NCBI GenBank assembly: GCA_020081605.1
Contig: JAHREC010000012.1
Span: 105,347-169,346 of the forward strand
Reading direction: 5' to 3'
DNA from: Albifimbria verrucaria
Lineage: Eukaryota > Ascomycota > Sordariomycetes > Hypocreales > Stachybotryaceae
Length of the DNA stretch: 64,000 bases
The translations under genes and the position numbers were made by a program. Numbering within the stretch: the stretch's first letter is position 1; the number at the start of each line of letters is the position of its first letter. Of this stretch, positions 37,191-49,035 are shown piece by piece. Below the pieces are notes generated by a model. It was given only the letters and a program-made list of their open reading frames with translations, was not told the origin of the DNA and made no database searches.

Positions 37191-37826
37191 GAAGCAATAA
37201 GCTGCACTCATCTAATCGACATTCTAAAGCGGGAATATTTATCTATTTGTTTTTTTTTTTTTTTTTCATCTTTTGTATCTACTGCATCTCTACTGTATAA
37301 TATATATTTCTATAAAATATTGATTAGAAGGTTTTCCTTGTTTTTTGGAGCGTGTCGGTGACCGCAATGCTTTTCTACACCTTCAGGTAACTCCTTCTGC
37401 CCGTGATCTCGATCATAGCCACAATCAGATTGTGAGCAACGCCACAGGTAATCTTAGTGATGATGGTGGAAGTTGGGTTTTCTAGCTATTGGCCACAGAC
37501 CCCTTACCTCCTTCCAAAAGAGGATATAACATTGAAGTGCTCAGCAGCAGTCCCCACACCTTAGCTCTTCTCACCTCATCTCGCTTAAGCATGTGATGAC
37601 GAAATTGACCTATCCAAGCGAACTCATACGATTGCCCCTCTTCTTCGACCCGTATTGCACACCAGGACTCTTCGTGTTCTCTGCGTGGCTAATCATCGTC
37701 TCGCAGTGGCTGACTATCTGTGAGGATATCGAAGATTCCGAAATCTTCCATCCCCTCACCTGAGCCTTCCTCCAGCACTCATAGTAACATCGTGGCATGC
37801 GGTACGGCGTAGATAGGGCTTCATGC
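37191..37826. other. Intergenic with poly-T tract
   Basis: A run of about 24 T lies around 37241-37266, downstream of the JmjC-like stop. Its position could fit a 3' UTR or polyadenylation region. No gene seen beyond it. Confidence 0.45.
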
Positions 37827-38369
37827 TTATCTGCTTCTACTCAGGAATCCACGACTTCGCAGAGCTCTCGATCGTGTTTCGTACGAATATTCAACATTAT
37901 CGCCTTCCGAGCTACTCTCATTCCACGATTCCTCCTCGCTTTCTTCATTCAACCTTTTGTCACTAGTGTCGCTATATAACTCATAGCAGACTTCGTCATC
38001 AATGTCGCTGCACAGATCAAAGGAGACTTCGTCATCGCTATTACTGTTCGATTCAAACAAGGCTTCGGCATCGTCTTCACTATTCCACTGGGAGAAGGTC
38101 TCCTCGGATTGGTAATTGGTTTCCCCACCAGTGCTTGTCTCTTCCATTCCACTTTCTGTGTTCTCGACGTACTCGGATCCTTGATCTACTTCTTCCCCTT
38201 CTTCACTCTCTTCATACCATTTCTCCGATGGTAGGACATTTGATGCAAATCCAAGGAGTTCTAAAAACTCCATCATTTCTATAGCTTCATACAAGAACAC
38301 TCGTAAATTACTAGAGGTGCATTTACGCCCTGTCTGCTTTTCGAAGCTCTGTTTTTGCATGGAATCCAT
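37827..38369 (-). CDS. Acidic hypothetical protein, 180 aa
   Basis: After a basic first 25 residues (KQSFEKQTGRKCTSSN) and a short helical stretch (VFLYEAIEMMEFLELLGF), the protein becomes extremely acidic from about residue 50 on (YEESEEGEEVDQGSEY, NEESEEESWNESSSEGD). An approximate internal repeat of DDEVSFDLCSD / DDEVCYELYSD occurs at about 118-140. It ends in a small Arg/Ser cluster. Acidic tracts of this kind occur in histone chaperones and nucleolar proteins, but no fold is recognisable and low-complexity composition alone is weak evidence. The long open frame is the main support. Confidence 0.4.
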   Translation of the reverse strand: MDSMQKQSFEKQTGRKCTSSNLRVFLYEAIEMMEFLELLGFASNVLPSEKWYEESEEGEEVDQGSEYVENTESGMEETSTGGETNYQSEETFSQWNSEDDAEALFESNSNSDDEVSFDLCSDIDDEVCYELYSDTSDKRLNEESEEESWNESSSEGDNVEYSYETRSRALRSRGFLSRSR

Positions 38370-38876
38370 CGTAGTCGCGAAATAAAATGCCAGAGCTTCG
38401 CCACTGATGAACTATGGAGCAACCGCTTGTCATATAGTTAGTGAATCAGTAAACTCACATACATTATTTGTGATCATGCTAAACGAGGGTGAGCCAAAAG
38501 AAGCGTGGGGTGAATGCTAGTGTATTTCAGAGCATAGTACGTGTTAAATTAAGAGGGTTGTACAGTATTGTAAAAACCCTACTAGGGATCTGCCAAAAAC
38601 AACATAAAATAAATACCGGGTGCGGAATATTTAGCGGTGCTAGAAATTTGAATCTGATAAATGCTTAGGTAGTCAATCCTTTGTTCAAGATCCACATCAC
38701 ATAAACATTGTCGGCCATGCCGTGTAATAGGTTGAACATCCTGGATACCCTACACCTTGTCCCGCTCTAAAGATTCGAGAGCTTGATAAGGCAGTCTGCC
38801 GGAACACCACGCTCTGTCAAGGTCGTGTGGACTGAACGAAATGTGAAATTCCACATTAAGAGTATAATCGTTATCC

Positions 38877-40515
38877 TTAGCTGCAATCCGCTAAGTTCCT
38901 CGCGAAGCACTGCCGTGACTCCTGGCTGAAAGCCGTGCTGGAAACTGCTTGAGCGTCAAAGATCGTTGTGTATGTGTCTGTAGCACCATCCCGCACATTT
39001 TTGAGCCAGCGCTCGGGTTTATAGAGCCCCTCATCATTCCCACACTCGGGGTCACCACTTTCTCTTTTCTGGCTCTGTTGTATGCAGCGTAATGTTTCTT
39101 CTATGACAGCGCAAAGGTAGGGGATGGACTTGTCATGGATCTCGGCTGCTGTTGGCCATCTAAGCTCCTTGGCTGCATTTGTAAAGGCGCTTTGCAGCTC
39201 CTGGCGTAGCTTGTCTTGCAACGACTCGTGTGTGGCCATGTACTTGACCCACCAGGAGAGAACGGTGGCGGTGGTACTGTGGCCGCTGAGGATGAAGCCA
39301 AGCTGAAATTGGTTGTCAGCATACAATCTGCGAAAGATGATTTCCAAGAAGAAAAAATATAAATAAATGAAAAAATAAGAAAAAATAAGAATTTATTACA
39401 TACTTTATCTCTTAATGCTCTTGAGTGCGGTTTGGGCCGCTGTCCCCTTTTTGAGTCATGTTTATCTCACGAATCAGCATATAATCGAGGATGCACTCTT
39501 CACCGCCAGCTTCCTTTGTGGAGCCTTCCGCAGGATTATCGCTCGCTAACCTCCGCAACCCTTGATTAACTTGCCGCCGAAGAAGTGACCGCTTGTACAG
39601 CCAGCGACGGGTAGACTGGGGATCCAGAAAGTTTAGATAGTGAGAAAATATAGGTATGGAGCTCTCCTGCGCCCTGGGCAGGATTGACTCAGCATCCAGT
39701 AAGGCATCAGCTTCTGCATCTAGAGTTGGTCGGGGAAGGAGATAGCGTCTTTCGGGGAAAACGAGACAATCTCATCGAAGGGCTGGATATAGTCTATCTC
39801 CTGCTGCAAGATGCTCCTGCCCCCAAACCGAATGTGACGGCATAGATGGCATCGAGTGCAAACAGATTCAGGTCATAAGAGGTCACAAAAGGCCGGCCTC
39901 GGCCTTTCCGTATCCTGAGTAGCCAAAGGTCGACTAGTGATGAGGCTGTGCTATAAACATGCGGTGCAGATATCTAGCCAGGGCCATTAGAATTGTAGAG
40001 CCAAGCTTCGGGTCTACGGGAGAGTGCTTCACCTTGTGTAGGAACGATGTTGTCATCAGATCCCCTTCCCTGTGCCCGTTGTCAACAAATTCTGAATTTT
40101 GGAGTCCCCGTCGACACGAAGACCTGGTGCCACAATGCTCATCAGCTTGGTTTTCGTGGTACTTCGGCCAAACCCATCCTGTTTTCGGGGGCGAATATCA
40201 GCAGCTTTTCGATGGTTGGCCAGGGTAATGTCCAATTTCTCTGTTCGGGATTGAGGAAAAGACCTCGAGATATCTTGGGAATGGAACCTTGCAGACTCTG
40301 CCACGACCAAAGCTGAGGCCACACGGCTTTGCATAACCCCATCCAATGCTCTGATAACGGTCTCCTTGCTGCCTCTTTGGAAGGCTTATTACTTTTTCGA
40401 TCCATGGTAAGGGAAAAGTCGACAAATTGATAAACCAACATAGGAGAAACAAAGGGTAAAACAGTATTGAGAGAGCGATTGGGGCTCTCCAACTGAAAGG
40501 AGCTATTATGGTCAT
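38877..40515 (-). pseudogene. Second cytochrome P450, degenerate
   Basis: The best-kept part is 39347-38877. It holds the I-helix oxygen-binding motif SGHSTTAT (normally AGxxTT), the K-helix ExxR in EETLR, a PERW-type KPERW, and a haem loop FSQESRQCFARNLA. In that loop the Cys is present but both flanking glycines of FxxGxRxCxG are gone (Glu and Ala). A membrane anchor is readable from 40515 (MTIIAPFSWRAPIALSILF). Between about 39960 and 39350 the sequence runs through several stops and a low-complexity A-rich insert. It is a dead monooxygenase gene, not obviously of the same subfamily as the one at 2.8-4.7 kb. Confidence 0.8.
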
Positions 40516-40528
40516 CCTGTAAACACAA

Positions 40529-41267
40529 AGAGATAGTCAGGCCAATGATCAGAGCCTCTGTACAGAGTAGTATTGTGATGGCTCATGGATGTCAGCGTGG
40601 TGTTGTAACTTCCCTGTCACAACGCTTTATACCCTTTTCGGCGTCGCGAGGTACGGCGGAGATGGCGGTGTTCCAACATCAATGTTGTACCGACTTCTCC
40701 ACCTCTGTGTAGGATAGTATCCGGAATTTGCCATGGGGACGAGTTTTGAGACACTGTCGATATGTCGGGTGGGGTTCCGACACGGAGTTTTGTCCTAACT
40801 GTTGCATTTGGATCTGGTGCAGCAGAGGGTTCCATAGAGTAATCTGGTCGGAGGGCTTACGTACATAGATTGGTTGATGTGGAGATCAAATCACTATTCC
40901 AGCCACTATGTTTGATGGGATTCATTACTCCACTTCGGGTTCAATTGACATTTTTCGATAGTCGAGAGGATTGCCGAGGCATGAAAAGATTGTGCGATGT
41001 TTCCTCCGAAGGGGTAGGGTACAGTTATTGAAGATTTTACAATGAAGCATTAAGAGGTGAGAGACGAAGAAGATTTAATGCTACGCGCTTCTGGTTTTCG
41101 TTCACTTCTCCGTAATCGCTCAATCCCTTAATTTGTTACGTATGCTGCCATTTCGCGCTCTCAAGGAGATGTGATTTAATATGTACTACTTTAGATTAGA
41201 CTAGATATCTATCGCTGTGCCATATTTTGCATACGAAATGTACATGGCCCCTCTCATGGCGAAGCGA
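40529..41267. other. Intergenic, dead P450 to GT32 gene
   Basis: Nothing supportable. Downstream side of the glycosyltransferase and upstream side of the P450 relic. Confidence 0.45.
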
Positions 41268-42472
41268 TTATAGCGTTCGCCTCCACGAACCTGTGAATAA
41301 ATGCATTACCAGTGCGGATTCAGGGATCGTCCCGTCGTTCGTGCTAAGAGAATGCACCTGGCCCATGCCGAATCCATCTACCGGAAGGACGAGGACATCA
41401 TCCCATAAGACTGGCTGCTGCATGTGAGAAAGATCTCGTGTCGTCTTTAAAGATATATCGTGCTGTTGTAGATACTCGAAGACAACATCAGTCCATGCTG
41501 CTGGGCCTGTCGAGTTCAGGACTTCAAAGTTTGTCAGCTGCAGCTCTGCCACCTCCATACCATAAGAAGCAGAGAGTGCCTGCACAGACTGGAAGATTCT
41601 ATCGACCATACGTCGAAATATCGGATGCCCAGGAGCTGCTGCTATCGTCCATTGACAAAACTGCACCCAGTGAGGTATCTCCGGCCATCTTGTATCGTCC
41701 CCACGCTGATCGTATTCAATACCAACCACCAGTCGAACTTTGTTCTGGATCTGAGGGTTTATCCACGTGGAAATAGGCTTCAACGCTATGGTGTCTAAAT
41801 CACTATAGACTCCTCCTTCAACACTCAGAAGGAGATATCGTAGCAAGTCTGATTTCATGCCAACATTTGGCAGGTTGCGGTACATCTCGATCAATTGTGG
41901 CTCGGCAGCGAAATGGTGTGCAAGGAACTGCTCACTGCCATTTTGGCCCATGAGATTGCTACGGCGTGTCCTGATGTCAGTTCAACAAGACTTCTGAATA
42001 AAAACATACAGTCTCTGCAGTACCACTGGTACGCAAGACGTCACCATAAGAAAAGGACAAAGAACTTTCGGTTGACATGGAAAAAGAGGAAGAGGCAAAA
42101 CTGAACTGACTAGGCGTAACCCATGTTCATTGCGAGCCATGAAGGTATATATTGGAGGTATTCAGCGGCAGGCAAGGTGTCGGCATCGTCTGGGTGTAGG
42201 GGCAAGTGAATCTGCCATATTTTAGGCGGAATCAGACTATGTGTGACCTGGAAAACATTATCGTCGTTGACTTTTTGCAGAAATCCATGGTGTAGACCAA
42301 AATCTGCTTCGTGCCCATAGGTTTGCGTGCACCTGAGTTGTGGGATATGGCTCAGTACGAAGATGCTGATAGCTGCAGATATTGCTCCAAGAGGCGAGAG
42401 TTGAACTCGTCTCGTAAGATGTTTTGGAAACACTGTTGGAAATTTCTGAAGTTTTTTGTTTGGCTGACGCAT
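41268..42472 (-). CDS. OCH1-like glycosyltransferase (GT32)
   Basis: Exon 1 (42472-42111) and exon 2 (41958-41268) join across a 152-nt intron (GTCAGT...CCGTAG, phase 2) to give an intact protein of 350 residues. A basic N-terminus and a hydrophobic segment (LSPLGAISAAISIFVLS) make a type II Golgi anchor. IPPKIWQIHLP and SWLAMNMGYAYNLMGQNGSE are the usual start of the family. LRYLLLSVEGGVYSDLDTI carries the DXD metal/nucleotide-sugar motif. Near the end, VMHLFTGSW fits the conserved HxxxGSW. Relatives are alpha-1,6-mannosyltransferases that extend N-glycan outer chains in the Golgi, though fungal GT32 paralogues may act on other acceptors. The intron model is set by reading frame and by the family alignment I remember, not by transcript data. 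Confidence 0.85.
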
Positions 42473-43169
42473 TTTTTAATACAGGATTATGGAACAAGTA
42501 CGTGGACGAGTGTGTGCATAAAACTGAAAAAACTGCTCTGTGGCGCGGTTAAAGACGCGGTAGCCATCTCTAAATGAATCCTTGATGAGAGGATGCAAGC
42601 GGGTCCTTGTCCAATGGTCAAGGGATAATATAAGACAGTTACCGGGGCATTTTTGCTGTGAATTCGGAATATTGCGGCAAGAAATTCTACATAATCTTGA
42701 TCGACTTACACATTCATGGTTTTAAGAAATCACCTAAGGTTAAACATATAGGGTAGCTTGAGAAACGACGGACAAAGAAGCTCGTACTTGCATTAGAACG
42801 AAAAGCGATGCTACAAACCATATCCCGCGCTTGTTCTCGGCACCACGCATGTCGCAGATTATCTCACGAACTTTTAATAAAAGTGCACACCCGTGACGCC
42901 CCATTCCGACAAGGAAAGTAGCATACACGTTAACCTTTATCTCCCTCTGAAATCCAATTATTTCGATGGCTACATTTGCTCATGGAAAACCCCTAAATTA
43001 GACACCAGCTCATGTTTCAAAATCGAAGTCTATATTGGACAACAGTCTTATACTGGCAACCCCATAGCTGTTGACAGTATTGCGACAGCTTTGGTGTATA
43101 AGATATATGACCTGCTCGATGGCACATATTCCCAGCTTCTCCATATCACCTGGAGTCTTCGTAGCCATT
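42473..43169. other. Intergenic, divergent promoter region
   Basis: Lies between the divergently transcribed GT32 gene and the membrane-protein gene. Short frames here have no support. Confidence 0.4.
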
Positions 43170-44037
43170 ATGGATCCGCATCTCGACTGGCGGACTAGGT
43201 TTTATCTATCCTGGGCCCCTGAGAGTAGGTTTCGTCGTTTAACCACAGACCCTCGTCCCTTAAGAACGTTCCGACATTTTGCACAAGTTGCCGCTCCGCT
43301 TTGTATCAGCCTAATTTTCTTCAGCCTTATCATATCGGCTGACCATGACATACCTAGGTTGGCCGAGCTCTATAGTGCGCAAATAAATACAATTATTTCA
43401 GCGGGGGCTAATGGGCAGTCAACTCGAGAACAGAAGCAATATATGTACATGAGGCGATCTGGTAATTGTATGTAACCTCGAGTGGTTCTTGGAGTATGGC
43501 TACTAACTGCCTCTAGCTAACTCCAACATTGTTGGTTTAATCGATGATGTCGACACGTTTGCTGTAGGGGAGAAACTGAATACCATAGATATTCTAAATT
43601 TGATGGGCTTTTGGTATACAATTGCAGCCATCTCTTGCATTGCATTAGCCATGACCGGAAGCTTTTTCAATTGCCGGTTCTACAATTTCCACGCCATCAA
43701 CATACTCCCATTGGGCCTCGCCATACTGTCGGGTATATCAGTGTCCGTTCTCCAAACTCTAGAATTTCTCCATGCCGAAGCACTAGATTACACGATCGGA
43801 AGGGTGAGAATTGTGGGGAGGGGGTAAATCATGCCTTGCCCTGACTTGGGTCTCGACAGGTTTGTTACCCATAGTATCGTGGTATTGGTATTCGCTGCGG
43901 CGAAGGTTGATTTGAGACTATTTTTCCAAATATACGATACAACGTACCGTAGCTTAACTATGTTCATCTTGTCTTTTAGATGCTTTAGAGTTTATCAGCG
44001 TATTCGTGATATACTACAGGCTTCATACTTTGAATAA
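43170..44037 (+). CDS. Multi-pass membrane protein, unknown
   Basis: The ATG at 43170 starts MDPHLDWRTRFYLSWAPE. Exon 1 (43170-43461) joins exon 2 (from 43517) through a 55-nt intron in phase 1, restoring GANSNIVGLIDDVDTF. Hydrophobic segments: VAAPLCISLIFFSLIIS, FWYTIAAISCIALAMTG and ILPLGLAILSGISVSVL. A fourth (IVVLVFAAAKVDLRLFF, near 43880) lies in another frame after a possible 56-nt intron (GTGAGA...GACAG) that does not keep phase, so the 3' end is unresolved. It may end at 43827 or be interrupted. Between the first two helices is a soluble loop rich in polar residues. No family recognised. Confidence 0.5.
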
Positions 44038-44265
44038 GAGAGTGGATTCGCCTTGCACAGCTACATATTTCTTTCAAAGTGCGTACATATAATACTCTGT
44101 ATATATATCTTGCCTATAAGTGCATAGAGGAAACTTTGAATATGCCTTTTGCGGCGGCTGCTACATTAAACTGAGCCGGGCGATCAATAGTCCTGAGCAT
44201 ATCGCATTTCTTTTGTCAAATTTAATTGTTTTTTTCTTCAGAGCTACATATTGATAGAGAATAAT

Positions 44266-44679
44266 TTACTGTAAACTTTCCCTGGACTGGAGACCCATTC
44301 GTCTTCGATATGATCTCGTCACAGGCCTGCTTGTGGTAATCGCCCTCTTCGCATCGCCTTGGCCATGGCTCAATACCTCCTCAATATTCTTCATTCTATC
44401 TTCTAGGCCTTGTATCAAATTGATGATTTTGGTTGTTGTCTCAGCATCTCCCACAGAATGGCTAGCATTCATTATTGTCTTTATCTCATTTTCGATGTTA
44501 TTTAGCTTCTGGGAAAGACCAGATCCAATGCTTGAAACCTGGTGCAAATCTTGACTCAATGTTGCACTAAACTTAGGCGCGATCATTGTGATTCCAGGGA
44601 GAATTTCTGCTAAGATTTGTAGCAAGCATTGTCGAATATGTTTAAGAAGATCTGATGATGTGCTGTTTTGGCTGTCCAT
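44266..44679 (-). CDS. Small coiled-coil protein, 137 aa
   Basis: An intact frame. The central region has a good heptad pattern (LSQKLNNIENEIKTIM, IINLIQGLEDRMKNIEEVL) and the C-terminus is basic (RPVTRSYRRRMGLQSR). It is convergent with the membrane-protein gene. It resembles other small AT-rich orphan genes in this window in size and composition. No function inferred. Confidence 0.45.
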   Translation of the reverse strand: MDSQNSTSSDLLKHIRQCLLQILAEILPGITMIAPKFSATLSQDLHQVSSIGSGLSQKLNNIENEIKTIMNASHSVGDAETTTKIINLIQGLEDRMKNIEEVLSHGQGDAKRAITTSRPVTRSYRRRMGLQSRESLQ

Positions 44680-45771
44680 ATCAGGCAGTTGAGTCTACTG
44701 TTTTTCTATAACACCGCACTTAGATCCGAACCATAAGGTAGGTAGATCTATGCTGGCAGCAGGTAACCTTTAAAGAATTTCCCTCCTCAAAATTATGCTG
44801 AGAATAGGAGTTAGCATGAGGCTTAAGTATTGATAGGAGAGGATCTATTCATGAAGAATGTGTGACGTGCTGTTATTCATCTTATGGTAACTTTGGTTGT
44901 CTTTTTATTTAAAATTATCAGTTTGCCTCTGCCGTGCAGCCAAAATTGGATATGAGAAGCTTGACCTCCCATACACCATTAGCACCATGTTGAAGATATT
45001 GATGATAAATGGTGATCCTTCTTTCAGCAGGATAAGTGATTTAAAAAATCTCATCGGTTCCTTGAGATCCTGGTTTTTACTACGTCTAGGAGTCCTCGTT
45101 TTTTCCCGTTATCTATATTTTATTATTTTCTAGATGCTCACTATTCGCGCTGTCTTCTGCCGGCACATTGGCTGCATATGTCACATAGAATGGCAAGACG
45201 GTCCGGGGACCATACTTAAGATCATGCAGAGTACCCGCTTTCGACGAAAGGGATGTCGGGGGTTTCAATTGATCCAAGTTATCTGGCAATGGGGCCACGG
45301 CTTTTGCTAAAACCCACGCCATCCATTTCGTCGAAGGCGGTAGGTAAGGTGGGCCTCACAAGGCGAGCTGTCAGTTCGTCCATCGCTGCTTGTCTGACTA
45401 GTTAGTTGGTATTCATTTAACATTTTCATTGATCCCTGTCTTAATCCCACCTTGTTATGCAGGTGTGTAAATTACGTGTTCCTTGCCCCACCACCCGCCG
45501 CTGCATTTTCAGCTTTCATCGCCTTTCTGACCCGGGCTTCATCGTGCCATGTGACGTGATTACCTGCGGGTTTATTTCGTACCTCGTAGAACTGGGTACA
45601 GGGGCTGTAGTGGTAGAGGCTGCTACATCTCCCACATCTTCGTGGCGGGAGTGGTCTGTACCGAGTTCTGGCCATGGTACGATTGAGGGTAGCTCGTTTT
45701 GGTGGATGTTCCAGGCATGATGTCCGCAAATATCGTAACAATTGGATCCCTGAGCGGTAGGATTAGTCCAA
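44680..45771. other. Intergenic, left flank of the transposon
   Basis: No supported gene. The last bases lead directly into a tetranucleotide microsatellite. Confidence 0.45.
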
Positions 45772-45897
<126 letters not shown>

Positions 45898-45925
45898 CCG
45901 TAATTTAGTCAAAGGGTGTCGCGGG
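45898..45925 (+). repeat. Left terminal inverted repeat
   Basis: A 28-bp repeat beginning CCGTAATTTAGTCAAAGGGT, identical in reverse complement to the right end. Outside it is TA. Confidence 0.96.
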
Positions 45926-46586
45926 ATTTCAAAGTTAACAGTTCTTAGCGCAACCCGTACAAGTCACTGCGGCCAAGGCAACCGTACTCTGAAGTACCGT
46001 CCCCAAATAGTTTAGCGCGAGTGAAAGATCCAATTCTGGCCGTTATGAATTTCACACCTGGCTTGAGCATACGCCAGCTTCCGTCCATTTGATGATGTTT
46101 AAATTCTCTGAATATCCTCATGCATTTCGCTCGCTGAGTGTTTACTTCCGTCACAGCGCTCTGTCTCAGATGGTCTTCCCTTCTGGGCAGCTGAGCTACT
46201 GATAGTCCAATGGAAACTGAATCATGCAGCGCCAGCGCACTAGCCCCCATATTCGGCGGCCAATCCCGCATAATTTGGCGGCAAATAGAGTTACATCGGC
46301 AAGGGCCCCTGGTTTCTCTAGACCACCAACCAGCCTTTTTTTCGCCCACCATTAAAGCACTGCTCCTGCTCGAGAAAAAACATCAAGAAGATGCCGTGAG
46401 CTGTGCAAGCAGTGCAATAGCTATGGGCGCCTCATGGAAAGCCATAGAAACATTTGGAAACTAAGTAGAAAGAGGCCACGTGTCCACTTTTCGAATGAGC
46501 AGGCGGTCGGGGAGTCAACGGCCCCTCCCAAACTCGCTGCCCAGTCACCTCCTCCTTGCATATTTGCCATATGAGGGTGAGACATC

Positions 46587-47765
46587 ATGACAACTGAAAA
46601 TTTCCAATTCTGGGAGGATTTCATTCCAGATTACAGTACGCCAGATCCCGTGACGGCTTTCATTTGTAGCCCTAGTCCCAGTCCCAGTCTCGACTCTAGC
46701 CGGAGACTCGACAACGATGAGACTGAACGAGCCGACCGCGGAGAGAAACCAAGCGATGGGCGACTTCCACTTCTACATCGAGCTGAATGGCAGGAAGATA
46801 TGCGATACGATGAAATAAATCCTATCTGCATCCACTATGATTTGCAATGGAAGATCTCCCGGCGAGAGAATAAGCGAGCAAAACTCGTTCATGAGGATAT
46901 TGTGTCCAGTGTCGTCCTTGCCCCAAGCGATTTTTGGGAAGAAAGCCTTCAACAACAGGTGAAAGGTATTCTGCAAAACAAAGATCACTTCCCAGGGACT
47001 ACATATAAACGCTGTGAAACAAGGATTAAAATTTCGGTCGCTGGGACTCGTGGAAATGGTCTGAAGAAGGACTTTCCGCACGAGAACATTGACTGGGAGC
47101 CCATAGATACACACTTGGAGGGCCTTGGTGGCTTCTTCAGCAAAGGTAAGAAGATATTACTATTTGTGGAATTTTTCTACAAGGAGGTCATCGATGAATC
47201 CACGGCGATGATGGGAACGAGAAAGAGGAAATCTCGAACCGAGGACCAAAGAGCACAATTAGACCGTGAGGCTGGCCTCTGGACCCGTGTCTACAAGCAT
47301 CACCGCTGCAGAGCGAAGCACTGCAAACAAGGACCACATTGTATGAAAGATGAGTTCGGGAACCATCACAAGCTCAATCACACACATTTAAAGGCTATCT
47401 ATGAGTACATCAAAGATAACATGGGTGATGGAGAAAATCCTGAAGAGATCGACCTCAATGTCGAGATCCCTGATACACTTCTCAAGGATATTGTATGCAA
47501 TCCTGAAGATGCCTCCCAGGACCTATCTATAGAGCTCAATGATTATTGCTCTTCTGCTTTGGCAAAAATACAGAGTGATAGATGGAGGAGGGAATGGGAA
47601 GTTGCGGCGAAATACGCAATAGATCAGTGCCTGGATCTCGACACCATCTTGAAGCACCCACAGGTCATCGTCAAGGCCATGGTGGGGTCTGATGTGAAGC
47701 TAGGCACTGCCTTGCAATTTGTACGCAACATTGAGAAATACAGGAAGCATAAGCGTAGTGCATGA
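46587..47765 (+). CDS. Transposon passenger protein with Cys/His cluster, 392 aa
   Basis: An uninterrupted frame inside the transposon. The first 70 residues are polar and Ser/Pro/Asp-rich (SPSPSPSLDSSRRLDNDET). A domain of about 150 residues follows (YDLQWKISRRENKR, SDFWEESLQQQVKGILQ, FFSKGKKILLFVEFFY). At about 230-265 lies a cluster with zinc-site spacing: HHRCRAKHCKQGPHC, then GNHHKLNHTHLKAIYEYI. The C-terminal 100 residues are helical (WEVAAKYAIDQCLDLDTIL). Similar Cys/His stretches occur, as I recall, in uncharacterised proteins scattered in Pezizomycotina. It is not a transposase: no DDE residues, no helix-turn-helix. Residence between the inverted repeats means it moves with the element. 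It could assist transposition, bind DNA, or be captured cargo; sequence does not decide. Confidence 0.85.
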   Translation: MTTENFQFWEDFIPDYSTPDPVTAFICSPSPSPSLDSSRRLDNDETERADRGEKPSDGRLPLLHRAEWQEDMRYDEINPICIHYDLQWKISRRENKRAKLVHEDIVSSVVLAPSDFWEESLQQQVKGILQNKDHFPGTTYKRCETRIKISVAGTRGNGLKKDFPHENIDWEPIDTHLEGLGGFFSKGKKILLFVEFFYKEVIDESTAMMGTRKRKSRTEDQRAQLDREAGLWTRVYKHHRCRAKHCKQGPHCMKDEFGNHHKLNHTHLKAIYEYIKDNMGDGENPEEIDLNVEIPDTLLKDIVCNPEDASQDLSIELNDYCSSALAKIQSDRWRREWEVAAKYAIDQCLDLDTILKHPQVIVKAMVGSDVKLGTALQFVRNIEKYRKHKRSA

Positions 47766-47821
47766 GGTGTTTATAAAGCATAAGCTAGTTTGAATGATTC
47801 ATCATCTTTTTCTAGATCTAA

Positions 47822-48814
47822 TCAATGGCTTGGTGGTTCAGTGATTGGCATTCCTGCATGGCGGAATAGACTCTTAGCAAGTTCTCCATCGTTACCGACG
47901 ACACCGACAGACCAGTCCAAGTACATCCCGAACTCTTGCTCACGCGATGCAACTTCCTTGTTCTTCTTCCAATTTTTCTGAATGAACTTCTTGAGGACGG
48001 AAAAGTATTCTTCGATGGGATTAAAGTCTGGTGAGTAAGGCGACAAGTAAACGATCTTTACTCCTGCTTCTTCACACATTTGTCGTATCTTCTCTGAGTG
48101 ATGCCATGATGCATTGTCCATGATTATAACAGAGTTTGGCTCTGGATACCTACCACAGAAATGAAGTAGCTCGGCAATGAAATCTTCGAAGAAGTGCGTG
48201 TCTGTTGAGCCCTGATATACCCGATGCATAAGGACACCATCTTGAGTATAGGCAGGAAGTATTTGCCATCTATTACCACGCCTGAGTTTTGTAGTCTTGA
48301 CTGGCGTGGTTCCCTTTGGGGATCGTCCGAAGCGGCGATCTCTGACTCTTGCATCACAGCCAGACTCATCCACATATATACACATCCAGGATTTAATTTC
48401 CAATTTTCCTAGAGTATAGAGGTAAAAGTCTCGAAGGTCTTCGTCTCGCTGTTGCGCAATGTAGCGCATCTTCTTTCGCGGCCAGTCTTTGACAGCTCGA
48501 GCCACCGAGCTCAGTGGTACCTTTATCGCAAACTCCTCATATAGACCTTCTACAAGTTCGTCGAGATATAGATAGGGCTCTTCGATTAGCATGTCATACA
48601 AAGCTTTCTTCATCACTGGCGTGATGCAGCTGCGGCGACCTCGACGACATTTACGTCTAGGCATGTTAGATTCAGGTTGTTCTCGCTCACGACGGATTCG
48701 CTGAACTGCACGTGGGCTGCAGCCGACATTGGCGGCTATGGATCGAGTATCAAAACCTTCTTGCAATAAATGTCTGATCAGAGTACGATCTACAGGATCC
48801 AAGGCGGGCGCCAT
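47822..48814 (-). CDS. Tc1/mariner-type transposase (DD34E)
   Basis: A 330-residue intact transposase. The N-terminal DNA-binding region has two helix-turn-helix segments (IRHLLQEGFDTRSIAANVGC and CSPRAVQRIRRERE; the second domain around YLDELVEGLYEEF). The DDE catalytic core reads CIYVDESGCD (first Asp), VIIMDNASWHHS (second Asp) and YLSPYSPDFNPIEEYF (Glu 34 residues after the second Asp), i.e. DD34E. It cuts and pastes the element at TA. Full length, all three catalytic residues present, and no internal stop, so it is probably active. Confidence 0.97.
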   Translation of the reverse strand: MAPALDPVDRTLIRHLLQEGFDTRSIAANVGCSPRAVQRIRREREQPESNMPRRKCRRGRRSCITPVMKKALYDMLIEEPYLYLDELVEGLYEEFAIKVPLSSVARAVKDWPRKKMRYIAQQRDEDLRDFYLYTLGKLEIKSWMCIYVDESGCDARVRDRRFGRSPKGTTPVKTTKLRRGNRWQILPAYTQDGVLMHRVYQGSTDTHFFEDFIAELLHFCGRYPEPNSVIIMDNASWHHSEKIRQMCEEAGVKIVYLSPYSPDFNPIEEYFSVLKKFIQKNWKKNKEVASREQEFGMYLDWSVGVVGNDGELAKSLFRHAGMPITEPPSH

Positions 48815-49035
48815 GATTAGTTAAATAGAAAGACTTCTTGTGGCTATTATGGTGGAAGAAGAAGAGAAGAAGAAGAGAAAACAGACAAGTGGGCGATGCG
48901 TTTGTCCCCTTAGCTGCCTCCATTTCTGTGGTCAATTCACTCTGTTACTAGTGATACTTGCTGGTACAAAGGTCTCTAGCGCGGTACCAAGGCCAGAACT
49001 GGTCCTACGCTTTTAACTAAAATTAACAAGAAGAA

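Noticed and set aside
37240..37268. Poly-T tract as a retroposed poly(A) tail
   Set aside because: No target-site duplication or reverse-transcribed gene body next to it; fits a 3' flank.
45945..46352. 135-residue minus-strand frame inside the transposon
   Set aside because: No recognisable composition or motif; probably chance in the subterminal region.
46587..47765. Passenger gene as a second transposase
   Set aside because: No DDE triad and no helix-turn-helix; the element already has a complete DD34E transposase.
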